Source: Gaeumannomyces sp. JS-464
Taxonomy: Eukaryota > Ascomycota > Sordariomycetes > Magnaporthales > Magnaporthaceae
Reading direction: 5' to 3'
Assembly (NCBI GenBank): GCA_002197995.1
Contig: NGZR01000033.1
Location: 1 to 11,588 of the forward strand
DNA: 11,588 bases
The notes beneath the pieces are model-generated. The model saw only the letters and a list, made by a program, of their open reading frames with translations, was not told the DNA's origin and searched no databases. The first letter of the stretch is position 1. Each line of letters begins with the position of its first letter. Of the stretch, positions 1 through 7,575 are shown in pieces. A program made the translations under genes and the position numbers.

Positions 1-11
1 CGTGTCTGCTA

Positions 12-76
12 CGCGACACGCACACCCCTTTGGGGTGCTCGCTACGCACGTACGCGGTTACCTGCTCTCGCACTGA
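12..76 (+). repeat. GC-rich double hairpin in intron
   Basis: Decoded, this stretch begins with GCTAGCG and returns as CGCTAGC after a short GC-rich arm (AGCAACCC against GGGGTGCT), giving a long hairpin. It is followed at once by a second hairpin, AGCAGTA against TACTGCT. The surrounding sequence is AT-rich, so the element stands out. A related word, GTAGCGCTTCGC, follows at about 84-98. Such compact GC-rich palindromes resemble the GC clusters and double-hairpin elements known from fungal mitochondria; membership in a named family is inference. Confidence 0.55.
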
Positions 77-256
77 CACACTACGTACGCGCTTCGCACG
101 ACACACTTACCACCTTACACCTGACACACACGGACTTACTCGCACACGTACACGACACCTTTGCACACACACACCACACACTCACACTTTACACACTACA
201 CTACGTACTGACCTGCGCACACGCTACTACACACACCACGGACACACGGCTTACAC

Positions 257-330
257 ACGACTGACACGACTACTACGTCCGACCACCTTCTTGTACACAC
301 ACGACGCACTACCACCTTTTGTACTGGGTA
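257..330 (+). ncRNA. 3' part of a group I intron core (S element and following hairpin)
   Basis: The decoded text at about 257-283 reads GAAGATATAGTCCGA, the conserved S element (3' strand of P7) of group I introns. About 20 decoded bases downstream, CATACACTTTTGTATG (about 307-330) forms a small hairpin in the position expected for P9 or a P9 extension. The matching P and Q elements would lie upstream, in or before the first 240 bases, and I did not identify them. I found no clear cox1 exon after it, so the 3' splice site is not placed. Confidence 0.65.
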
Positions 331-393
331 CACACTACTACTTTACTTACACCACGTTTTGACTGGGGCGTACACGCTCCTTACTCACTTACG

Positions 394-1532
394 CACGCAC
401 TCACCCACACTTGACACGGGTACCCGCTTCGGACCGACTACCACTGCGACACGACTACACACACACTACTTTACTGACTTTACTCCTTTGACTACACACT
501 TTACACTACACACCTTTACTTCTGACACACACTACACTACCACCACGACTCCCTACACTTGACTTACGCTTGACTTTGTACGGTTTTGCTGACACGGACG
601 ACTGGACTACTCTACGGACACTTACACTGACGACACTACTTCCTGTCTTTGTCTTACACCACCACACACACGACACTCTACACACACTCTTACTACTACA
701 CACGTTACGACGACTGTACTTACACACTTTTGGTTACTGTACACCACGACACTTTGACTCACACTTTTCTACGGTTCACTACGTTACGGGACTACACACT
801 CACACGCGTCTTACTTACTTACTTCCACCTTACTTTACACCGGTACACTCTTCACTACTTGACACCACCACACACACGACTCACACTTACGTACACACAC
901 TGACTCTACTACTTACTTTACACCACTACACACACTGACACACACTACACGGACTACACTCCTTTACACACACGTACACTTACCTGACCCCTGTACACAC
1001 ACTTACTCACTTTACACCACACTACGCTGACTTTTCACGGTTTTGTGGACCGCTGACACGGTTGTTTTACACTGTACTACCGTACTCTACACACACACAC
1101 ACTACACACGGTACTACACGCTTACACGACTTTACTTGTACGACTCACACACACACCGGACTTACCCTTTACTTTACACTCACACTTACGACACACACTC
1201 TTTTACGGTTTCGGTTCACACTTTACTGCTCGTACACACACTTCTACACTTACCACGACTTTGCTCTACACCTACACACCTACGACTACACTTACGCTTT
1301 ACGTTACTACGACACTACTTTCACACTACCTTACCACCACTTACACGACACCACACACACACACACACTTACGCCTTTGACACACACTGACACACGTACG
1401 TTTACTTTTGTGTTTTACACACTACACGGACACCACTACACACTCTCTACGCTGGTACTGACTACACACACTTACACACACGACACTTGACGTTTACTTA
1501 CACTTACACTACACGGACTACACTGACTTACG
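394..1532 (+). CDS. LAGLIDADG homing endonuclease, intron-encoded, two motifs, frameshifted
   Basis: Not visible in raw form. Decoded with TGA as Trp it gives a typical double-motif LAGLIDADG protein. The first motif, WFVGFAEGDGYLGIN, lies at about 568-625 and is followed by a beta-rich half with LYKVRDVLNFGYVTEFDQF and NLHIEHKRSISK. The second motif, WFSGFVDAEGCFNV, lies at about 1024-1080, followed by FNQLENLLGFGSIYARK and a C-terminal NKEHKSLAGMIKLKE. The acidic residues of both motifs are present (D in EGDG, E in DAEG). Such proteins cut an intron-less allele at the intron insertion site and may also help splicing. The frame opens after TAG at 390-393 with no start codon found, so the start is uncertain; TAG at 1529-1532 is the first plausible end. 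Single-base shifts near 675, 1100, 1155 and 1360 interrupt it, and stop codons at two further places need shifts too. These may be conversion or sequencing errors or real decay. Confidence 0.82.
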
Positions 1533-1711
1533 ACTACTACTTCACACACTTTTGCACTTGACGACACCTTGACTTACGGTGCACGTGGGTTTACACACAC
1601 TCCCACCCTACGTTACTTACTTACTTCACTGGCACACCTTCCCACGACGGACACCACTGACTACTACTTACCACTACTTCCTACACACTACTGTTTACAC
1701 TACACTACACT

Positions 1712-1860
1712 TTGACCACTGGTGACACACACCGGTTACACCACACTGCCCTTACACGACCCGTCGGTGACCTACGGACTCACTCGCTACCACGACCTGG
1801 TTCACCCTACCGTACGACGCTGACACACTGCTCGCGACACACACCTTACGTACACCCCAC
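1712..1860 (+). ncRNA. Group I-like intron core upstream of exon HMYTVGLDVD
   Basis: Decoded sequence at about 1715-1830 includes GAAAACGGTTAACAATGCC, AAGACCGTCGGTGACTAGG, and CTACAGACTGGTTCACC. ACGGT with ACCGT can pair as P3, and ACAGACTGGTTCA matches the conserved R region (5' strand of P7). This core follows the LAGLIDADG gene and belongs to the intron that ends at 2147. It looks like a different subgroup from the other introns here, which use AATCAGCAGGAA and GATATAGTCC. The matching S element was not found with confidence, and no folding was run. Confidence 0.55.
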
Positions 1861-1942
1861 TTACACTTACACTACACTGGACTTGGTGCACACACGGGTT
1901 TGACTACTACACTTCCCACCTACCACGCTACGTACGTACGCC

Positions 1943-2009
1943 TACCGACACGTACCGGCTGCTTCGCGCTTCGCGCTACCTTCTACGCACGTACGCGCTA
2001 CCTTCGTAC
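1943..2009 (+). repeat. GC-rich inverted repeat with nested hairpins
   Basis: Decoded, TACGAAGTA at about 1943-1954 returns as its exact reverse complement TACTTCGTA at about 1999-2008. The GC-rich interior contains GCGCTTCGCGC and AGTAGCGCTAC, which can form further stems. It lies about 140 window bases before the 3' splice site at 2147. The words GTAGCGC and CTTCGC are shared with the hairpin at the window start, which suggests one dispersed family of elements. Confidence 0.6.
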
Positions 2010-2147
2010 TGCACGGACACACTTACCACTCTACACTTGACTCACACGACACACTGACACACACACCACCTACGGTGCTTACTTGCACACTGACACACGG
2101 TTTACTACGCTTACTTTCTTACACTACCACTCTACTCTACACGTTTG

Positions 2148-2184
2148 CACTACTGTACTACCTGTTGGTTTACGACCGTGGACT
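2148..2184 (+). CDS. cox1: cox1 exon (HMYTVGLDVD)
   Basis: The 30 decoded bases encode HMYTVGLDVD, the conserved cytochrome c oxidase subunit 1 segment WxHHMYTVGLDVDTRAYFT, around the region that holds copper-ligand histidines. The exon sits between the G that ends one intron (2147) and an intron starting AAACTTGTG (2185). It ends in T of GAT, as expected for a U before a group I 5' splice site. The frame joins directly to the next exon, which begins ACA AGA for TR. The subunit works in the mitochondrial inner membrane as the catalytic core of complex IV. Short exons like this are normal in intron-rich fungal cox1. Confidence 0.88.
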
Positions 2185-2330
2185 ACACACCTTGTGTTCA
2201 CCTTTCCCCTGCTACCGCACGGGGACTACACACACACTCTTGCTACTACTGCTGGGACACCTCTTGACTTACACGTGGTCCACCTCGTTTTTACTACGCG
2301 TTACGGACACTACACTCTACCTTACTACTT

Positions 2331-2364
2331 TACACCACGACCACACTCACGCACGGACACCTTT
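2331..2364 (+). ncRNA. Group I intron Q element (GACAATCAGCAGGAAC)
   Basis: Decoded ACAGACAATCAGCAGGAAC matches the conserved Q element (AATCnGCAG) of group I introns, which helps form P4 to P6. The same motif returns in three later introns, near 7481, 10251 and 10591. It lies about 110 window bases before the LAGLIDADG reading frame. Confidence 0.75.
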
Positions 2365-2428
2365 TTACTACTTTTACGTACCACACTGGCTACACGGCTG
2401 CTACCTACACACACTACCTTACTACACT

Positions 2429-3528
2429 ACACACTACTTTTGACACTTACCCTACACACACTTTCTGACGCACTGTTCCTACTTACACTACACGACTTAC
2501 ACTACACTCTTACACTGACTCACACGACGTTTGGTTACTTTTTTACGCTGGACTTACACTACGACACGGTGACTGGCTGACTTTGGTACACACACACGAC
2601 ACTTACCACTGTGACTACTTTTCTGACACACACTGACTGCACTCACTTGGCTTACTCTACACTTACACACACACACCGTACTACGGTCACTGGTACACTG
2701 TTTACTACACTACACACACACTACACACACACACGCTGTTACGACTACTACTTTGTACACACACACTACACGACACGGTCTACTCTGCTACTTTTACTGT
2801 TTACACTTACTGGACACACACTTTACTACACGTACACTTTACACACACTACTGACACACACTTACACTTACACACCTACACTTACTACGTGACACGACTT
2901 TTACACTACTTACACTACTTTTACCCTCCTTTACACACTTCTTTACTCACTTACGACTACACTTACTTGACTTACGCTGGTTTTACCTCACACGCTGACT
3001 GGTTGTTTTCACTACTACACGTCTTGCACACACACACGTACACACCACCACTACACACACGGACTACTACGTGTACACGACTTGGACACTTTTCTTTACA
3101 CACACACACACTGACTGTACTTACCCTTTACACGACTTACTACTACACTCACACTTACGACACACTGGGTACACTCTTTCTCACACTACTCACCACCACG
3201 GACACTACTGACTGTTACTACACACACGTACCACGGTTACTACACACACCTGCACTACTCACCTTGACTTACACTTACCTTTGACTACACACTACTACGT
3301 TTACTTTGCACACGTACACGTACTGTACGACTTACCACTTACACACTTTACGACACACACGTTTACTACTTACTGACTACACCGACACGGTACACACCTT
3401 TACGACACGACACACACACGGACTTTTACACACACACTTACACACCGTACTTTCACTTACACACACGGACTCCTCACGACGACCACACACACCGCACACG
3501 ACACGTTTACACCACTTCTACTGTTACA
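2429..3528 (+). CDS. LAGLIDADG homing endonuclease of the GLDVD/TRAYFT intron, frameshifted
   Basis: Decoded with TGA as Trp, the protein has two LAGLIDADG motifs. The first, FGYFLAGLIEGDGWFG, is at about 2527-2587, followed by LHVIFSENDASLAYLIKKRI and GHGNVYNKNKKAVRYIC. The second, NYWLAGFTQADGCFHISL, is at about 2962-3026, followed by LPLRLYNQLEMGNLSQY, GIWCYKSTGYKTAYHLINYF and SLFASKYVDYIKFRKVYI. It ends near KIKRISLKGSS. The order and wording match the full-length two-domain LAGLIDADG proteins of fungal cox1 introns. No start codon is clear; reading is open from about 2429, and such genes are often translated in frame from the upstream exon. Apparent single-base losses occur near 2500, 2585, 2765, 2800, 3060 and 3395. 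Most are repaired by one C between two A residues, for example giving INRLIHLND and GKQELHVIF. Expected role: double-strand cleavage for homing, possibly also splicing help. Confidence 0.88.
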
Positions 3529-3563
3529 CACTTACACGACTACCTGTCCACACACACTGTTCG

Positions 3564-3599
3564 ACCACACGACGCACTACTTTCACCACGCTGCACACC
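3564..3599 (+). CDS. cox1: cox1 exon (TRAYFTAA plus two bases)
   Basis: Decoded bases encode TRAYFTAA followed by AC, the first two bases of the next Thr codon, completed by A at 5393. It continues directly from GLDVD and precedes IIAVPTG, which matches the conserved cox1 order GLDVDTRAYFTAAT-IIAVPTG. Upstream lies the terminal G of a group I intron (3563), and downstream GTGCG at 3600-3604, the start consensus of a group II intron. The exon is only 26 decoded bases long, squeezed between introns of two different ribozyme classes. Confidence 0.88.
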
Positions 3600-3747
3600 G
3601 TGCGCTACTCTCACTTTACACTACACACCCTTGACGTGTACACGTACCTCCACCTCTTGTTTTTACACTGGTACACTTTACTACTACACGACACGTACTT
3701 TACCTTGTACGGGCTGACACGACACGCTACACTTTACACTCGCTTCG

Positions 3748-4715
3748 GACCACACACACCTACACGACGTACCGGCACTTACACCTTTGTGACACACTAC
3801 ACACCCTTTACGGTTTACTCTTCACCACTACACTCGACACACACACGTACACACACTTACCGACACCTTACGACGACGACACACTCTTTTACCACACTTA
3901 CACCTCCTACGACGTTACGACACGTACTACACTTGTACGGTACTACTTACCTTTCGGACTGCTTGACACTGACACTACACGCACTGGGCACTTGACACAC
4001 TCCTACGGACTACGGTTTACACACACACACTCACGTTACACACACACTTTTCCTTACTCTACTGGTTACGTACTACTACACTGACGCTACGCTTACTTTG
4101 TGTTCACGGTCCTTTGTTTGACACACGTACACACGCTACGACTTGACGACGGTACACACACGTTTTACTACGTTGACTCTTTTCACACACCTACGACCAC
4201 ACTTACCCTTGTTTACTGGACACACTTTTACACTCTTTTTACTACCTCACGGACGCACTACACGGGTACACTACTACACTTACACACACCACTTACACAC
4301 CCTGACACTTACTTCTTTTACTTTGGACTTACCACTTCTGGCTCACTTGACACTACCACGGGACGACTGGACTCTACGTCGTACACTACACACGGTGTTT
4401 CTTTACACTTACCGCACTGGACTTTACGTTTACACACGACACGTACACTTTTACCTACTTCACACTACTTTTACACTACACTTACACGTTTGACTACTTC
4501 ACACCCTACCTACTCTACTTCTTACTGACACACTCGTTGGGACTCCTACACACGTACTACTACACACGGACTCTACACACCCTGACGCTACGCTACACGA
4601 CCTGACGCACTCACACACTTCACTACTTACACTGACGACGGGACTTTGACACTACACACTTACACACTACACGTTACTTGCCGTACTTTTCACGACTCAC
4701 TTTCTTACTACTACA
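3748..4715 (+). CDS. LAGLIDADG endonuclease inside the group II intron
   Basis: Decoded with TGA as Trp, the frame gives NLERNLLQLTPRVRSIIVGI, then LLSDAWMNKHGHWNPRIG, VKNFPYLWLVYNELAYLCSG and PLFESKARLRGKSF. The C-terminal half has HWxTGDGSSRNKGVSLITHG, FSLTEVILLFNILIIKFDIQ and HINERDLNKLNKLLPYF. This is the second class of LAGLIDADG protein (type seen with GxLLSDGxL and ALAYWxMGDGS), unlike the cox1 group I type around it. The first motif reads VGILLSDAW, with D kept but Ala where Gly is usual; the second reads TGDGS. Start unknown: the frame is open from about 3748 with no ATG found. A likely end is TAA at 4712-4715. Shifts near 4030, 4225, 4290, 4350, 4437 and 4690 can mostly be mended by one C between A residues. 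No RT domain is present, so retrohoming through this gene is not expected; DNA homing is inferred. Confidence 0.82.
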
Positions 4716-5263
4716 CGACTACACCCACCACCTACGACGTGTACACACGCACTTACGACTTACACGGTACGTACTACGGCCACACCTACTACCGCTGACA
4801 CACCACGCACTGTCTACACACACACGGGACGACTTACACCTTACTACACTCACACTACACACACTGTCTTACTTACTACACTACACGTGTTCACCTTTCG
4901 ACGCTACGACTTCCTACTGGTTACGGTACACACCGACACCACACTACACACACCACTTCTACACCACTTACTCACCGTACTTACTACGACACGTTGCACG
5001 ACCTACTACACTACACACACACACACACCCGTGGTTACGACTTGTACTTGACACCCTACACACGGACACTACTTTACACTGGGTTTTACTTACACACGAC
5101 ACTTTACGGACTCACCCTGACGGTTCGACACACGACCCGGACGGTGACCGGACGTTTTCGTACGTACGTTACTCCCACCTGTACACTGGTGTGGTTACTG
5201 CGACACGGACACACACCACGGACGACGACACACACTACGGTACCACGTTTTTCTCTCACGGAC

Positions 5264-5306
5264 GACGCCGTACTGACTGGGACACACCTACTCACCGTAC
5301 CGGTTC
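5264..5306 (+). ncRNA. Group II intron domain V
   Basis: The decoded element has GAGCCGTATGATGG, a GAAA tetraloop, and CTATCACGTACGGTTC. GAGCCGTA pairs with TACGGTTC, and GATGG pairs with CTATC, leaving a small bulge on the 3' strand. Size (34 decoded bases with the outer pairs), tetraloop and bulge match the catalytic domain V, the best conserved part of group II introns. It lies about 70 decoded bases before the 3' splice site, as expected. Confidence 0.92.
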
Positions 5307-5392
5307 GGGACACACGGTTTTTGGCTACACTGACCACACTTACTGGGGTTTTACCTCACTGTTTGTTGGGGCCACACTCTTCTACTTTCACC
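5307..5392 (+). ncRNA. Group II domain V/VI linker, domain VI and 3' splice site
   Basis: This stretch follows domain V and should contain domain VI. The decoded end CTTCTATTTCAC places an A (5384) seven bases from the splice site, the usual branch-point distance, and the intron ends in AC. I did not fold domain VI, and the GGGG and GGCC segments at about 5344-5373 are only candidates for its stem. Confidence 0.65.
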
Positions 5393-5614
5393 ACTTACAC
5401 TTACTTGCACGTACCCTACCACGGACACTTACACACACTTCTCTTGACTTACGCTACCTTGCTACCGGACGGACTCTTTACACACTTACACCACCCTTCA
5501 CACTGCTACTTTGCACTTACGGTTTGTACTTTACTGTTTACCACACACGGGGGACTTACTCACGGACGTTGTTCTTGCTACACTGCTTCACCTTGACTTG
5601 CACTTCCACCGACT
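5393..5614 (+). CDS. cox1: cox1 exon (TLIIAVPTGIK to ASLDxAFHD)
   Basis: Decoded, the exon continues from TAAT with LIIAVPTGIK, then FSWLATCYGGSLNYTPSM, LFALGF, GGLSGVVLANASLD and AFHD. This is the conserved cox1 core leading to transmembrane segments near the heme-copper site. The wording ATCYGGSL, PSMLFALGF and GGLSGVVLANASLD is close to filamentous ascomycete COX1 as I recall it. TGA encodes Trp in FSW. Apparent losses of one or two bases occur near 5419 (IK-FSW), 5477 (one C restores NYTP), 5523 (GF-F) and 5597 (LD-AFHD), and FMFTKGG has Lys where Ile is usual. The exon ends in T of CAC GAT, and the next exon starts ACT TAC. Confidence 0.88.
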
Positions 5615-5662
5615 ACCGGGTTTTACCTGGTTTACTTACGGACACTACACACACACTACCTT

Positions 5663-5702
5663 GTTTTACACTTTTACTTTTTACTTTTTACTTTTTACTT
5701 TT
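5663..5702 (+). repeat. T-rich tandem repeat, decoded ATTTTT unit
   Basis: The raw text shows repeated ACTTTTT, decoding to several copies of ATTTTT in a row. It lies in the 5' part of the AFHD/TYYVVA intron, before the endonuclease gene. It is probably a simple replication-slippage repeat with no coding role. Confidence 0.7.
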
Positions 5703-5831
5703 ACCTACACACGTACTTGTACTACACACGACTACACACTCTACACTTACTACACTACACGGACTGACTACACCTTTACTTGACTTTACTTACGTACGGT
5801 ACACACGTTACCTACACGACTACACTACTAC

Positions 5832-6802
5832 ACTGACACTGTTACACACACTGTTTTGACGTACGGGTTACACTGGACTGGACGACCGGACACGTACTTC
5901 ACACGTTACACTCACTTGACCGTACACACCACACTCACTTACCACACTACTACGACTTACGTCACTTACACACTTACTCTACACCCTTCCACTCTACACT
6001 TACTACACACTGTTGACTTGACGACTTGCCACACACGTACACTACGGTGGACACCACGTACACTTACCACGGTACACACGGACGCACGACTGTTACTTTG
6101 ACGTACGTCACACTACACACACGCACGGACACGTACGACACGACTACTTACTACACACACACTCTTTGACTACCTTACTCCTCCTTTACACCTTCACACA
6201 CACACACACTCTGTCACACCTTGCACTTTTTACACACACACTGTTTACACCTGACACACGGGGGGCACGTACGCTTCACCACACGTACACACACACCTTA
6301 CTTTACTTACACACTCGACACACTTTACACACACTACTACATGACACACACGTACACCTACTTACTACACACACTCTACACTACCTACACTTTACTTTCT
6401 ACCCTGGTTACTTTTACACACGGACTGACTTACTCCGGGTTTACTTGACGGCACGACACGGTTGTTTTTCACACTACACGACACACACTCTACACTACAC
6501 TCACTTCTTTTTCACACTCGGACCACACACACTGACTGACCCTTTACTTTACACTACGACACACCTACTTACACACCACTTACTTTTACACACGTACACC
6601 TACACTACACACGTTACGACACACTCCTTACTGGTACACTTTTTACCTCTTTGGACACGTACTACACACACACACGACTGTTCTACTCCACACACTTACT
6701 TACTCACTTGTACCTACACTTACTCCACTTGTTACGGTGACGACACACTTACGACGTCCTTACACACTACACACTTCACGTACACACACACGCTTTCTTA
6801 CG
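5832..6802 (+). CDS. LAGLIDADG homing endonuclease of the AFHD/TYYVVA intron
   Basis: Decoded with TGA as Trp, ATG at 5832-5835 starts MNVKMFWVGLMDGDGSIQVN, which holds the first LAGLIDADG motif, followed by HWRKQSLQYRLVIKLSNLPS, MLIEIAKVIGGTVITGKGAD and VIWVVNK. A linker with DIIKIFDTYPPLTSKK and QLAFLKCLTE follows. The second motif, GWLSGFIEAEGCFSIR, lies at about 6421-6481, followed by SNNHSFSIGQNDDLYLIETI, KVRNPYGNFYSLEVYKKD and CTNYPLLGEKLESLNKF. TAG at 6799-6802 ends it. Motif acids are present (D in DGDG, E in EAEG). Coding-like sequence also lies just upstream (DDNFIDLLVGKVTK, about 5763-5820), so the real start may be further 5'. Shifts occur near 6008, 6118, 6200, 6340 and 6690; the one near 6340 coincides with the odd A at 6341. 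The intron core follows the gene, so the gene occupies a loop early in the ribozyme. Confidence 0.86.
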
Positions 6803-7069
6803 TACACGTGTCGTGTGTCTTGTCACCCACTGGACACACACTTTTACTACCACTTTTTCGGTACACACACTACACACACTACACACTACACACTACTGAC
6901 TTTACTTTGCTACACCGGTGACACGTCTTACTACTGTTTTCGTACACTGCACACACACACACACACACACTACGCCACTACACGCTCGTACTACACGACT
7001 ACACTACCCGTGGACACACCCACACACGCTACACTGACTTACTACTTACACTTACTTACGTTACGTACG

Positions 7070-7165
7070 GACTCCGTACGACGACCTACACACCGTGACC
7101 ACACTCGACACACGTTTACTTTACGTTACACACTGACTTACGACTACACGTTACTACGTCCGACT
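7070..7165 (+). ncRNA. Group I core, R and S elements (P7)
   Basis: Decoded GTAGAGACTAAACGTGAC is the R element, and GTTATAGTCCGA the S element; GACTA and TAGTC pair as P7. Splicing to the exon ACTTACTATGTA follows about 65 window bases later at 7227/7228. Confidence 0.78.
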
Positions 7166-7227
7166 CCACCTGCGTGACGCACGTGTTGTTACTACACACA
7201 CACACACACTGACGGTACTTTTACTTG

Positions 7228-7248
7228 ACCTTACCTACTGTACGTGCT
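7228..7248 (+). CDS. cox1: cox1 micro-exon (TYYVVA)
   Basis: Decoded, this reads ACT TAC TAT GTA GTG CT, coding for TYYVVA if one G of GTG GCT was lost. It joins AFHD to HFHYVLSMG, giving the invariant cox1 segment HDTYYVVAHFHYVLSMG, whose histidines bind heme and copper. It is about 18 coding bases long, flanked upstream by the terminal G of one intron (7227) and downstream by the next intron start after U of GCT (7248). It is the shortest exon in the window. The missing G is the one exon error here not linked to an A. Confidence 0.82.
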
Positions 7249-7480
7249 CACTGACGGGGGGCCTTACACTACACACACACACACTACACTTTGTACTTTC
7301 GCACTTTGACCTACTACTGCTGGGACACCTGTGTTTTTACGGTTACTTACTTTACCTACTTTTACTACTACACTACACTACACCGACTCTTTTTACACAC
7401 TACGACTGACACACACTTTACACACTACGTGACACACACTACACTACACTACACACCCTGTTACTTTACACACACACTAC

Positions 7481-7559
7481 CGGACCACCACCACACTCAC
7501 GCACGACACACACCTGTACACGACTTTCTCACGACGACCTACTACTGTCACACACTACT
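7481..7559 (+). ncRNA. Group I core, Q and R elements
   Basis: Decoded CGGACACACAATCAGCAGAA (Q) is followed by ACTGTAAGATTTCTCAGAGACTA, whose end is the R element. GACTA pairs with TAGTC of the S element at about 8640-8649 to form P7. The endonuclease gene starts 17 window bases after this element. Confidence 0.8.
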
Positions 7560-7575
7560 CTACTTTTACACACAC

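Larger units (their letters stand above)
1..2147 (+). mobile_element. Intronic region of cox1 upstream of exon HMYTVGLDVD (group I type, 5' end outside the window)
   Basis: After decoding, this stretch contains no cox1 exon that I can recognise and ends in G at 2147, directly before the exon CATATGTATACTGTTGG. A terminal G is the rule for group I introns. Inside are a group I S-like element (about 257-283), a LAGLIDADG gene (about 394-1532), a second group I-like core (about 1712-1860) and two GC-rich inverted repeats. Two cores suggest either two introns with an exon I missed, or one intron nested in another. The insertion point lies within the WxHH-MYTVG segment of cox1, a region where fungal mitochondrial introns are common. 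The stretch 1533-2147 has no gene: it holds the core and hairpins only. Confidence 0.7.
2185..3563 (+). mobile_element. Group I intron in cox1 between GLDVD and TRAYFT, with LAGLIDADG gene
   Basis: The intron follows U (GAT) and ends in G (3563), the group I rule. Near its start the decoded text TGCTGGGAAACTCTTG resembles a 5' element, and ACAGACAATCAGCAGGAAC (about 2331-2362) is the Q element of the core. Near its end TCCTCAGAGACA (about 3471-3485) matches the R region and AAGATACTGTCC (about 3535-3549) the S region. The reading frame lies between Q and R, a layout typical of group IB cox1 introns. The GLDVD/TRAYFT site is a well-known fungal cox1 intron position. Confidence 0.82.
3600..5392 (+). 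mobile_element. Group II intron in cox1 carrying a LAGLIDADG gene
   Basis: Seen after decoding: the intron starts GTGCG (group II consensus GUGYG) and ends CTATTTCAC, an AY end. Domain V is clear at 5264-5306. An A at 5384, seven decoded bases from the 3' end, is well placed as the domain VI branch point. Splicing joins GCTGCAAC to ATTAATTATTGCA and restores T-L-I-I-A-V-P-T-G without a shift. No reverse transcriptase or maturase signature was found; instead a LAGLIDADG gene fills the 5' half. The stretch 4716-5263 has no gene and should hold the remaining ribozyme domains. LAGLIDADG genes in group II introns are known in fungal mitochondria but uncommon. Confidence 0.82.
5615..7227 (+). mobile_element. 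Group I intron in cox1 between AFHD and TYYVVA, with LAGLIDADG gene
   Basis: It follows U (GAT, 5614) and ends in G (7227), and splicing joins HD to TYYVVA. The LAGLIDADG gene fills 5832-6802. The core follows the gene: decoded TAACGGTGAAGTC (about 6911-6930), ATACCGTGGAAAC (about 7005-7020), GTAGAGACTAAACGTGAC (R, about 7075-7100) and GTTATAGTCCGA (S, about 7149-7162). ACGGT and ACCGT can pair as P3. The stretch 6803-7227 has no gene and holds only this core. The 5' section 5615-5831 is very AT-rich, with a T-rich tandem repeat. Confidence 0.8.

Noticed and set aside
318..333. Possible cox1 exon end (decoded TTTGTATGGG resembling FVW)
   Set aside because: The same bases form the 3' strand of the hairpin CATACACTTTTGTATG after the S element, and they do not join to the exon HMYTVG in frame.
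1575..1612. tRNA-like arm (decoded GTGGGTTTAAAATCCCAC)
   Set aside because: It is a good hairpin of T-arm size, but I found no matching acceptor, D and anticodon arms; it is more likely an intron stem.
4678..5859. Long raw open frames, for example a 393-residue protein rich in His, Thr, Tyr and Leu
   Set aside because: Under the AC rule the raw + strand cannot contain TAA or TAG, so long frames arise by default. Their make-up follows from codons TAC, CAC, ACA, ACT and CTT. They cross real intron and exon boundaries in decoded sequence.
6961..6991. CRISPR-like or direct repeats from long ACAC runs
   Set aside because: They decode to simple A runs, with no repeat-spacer structure.
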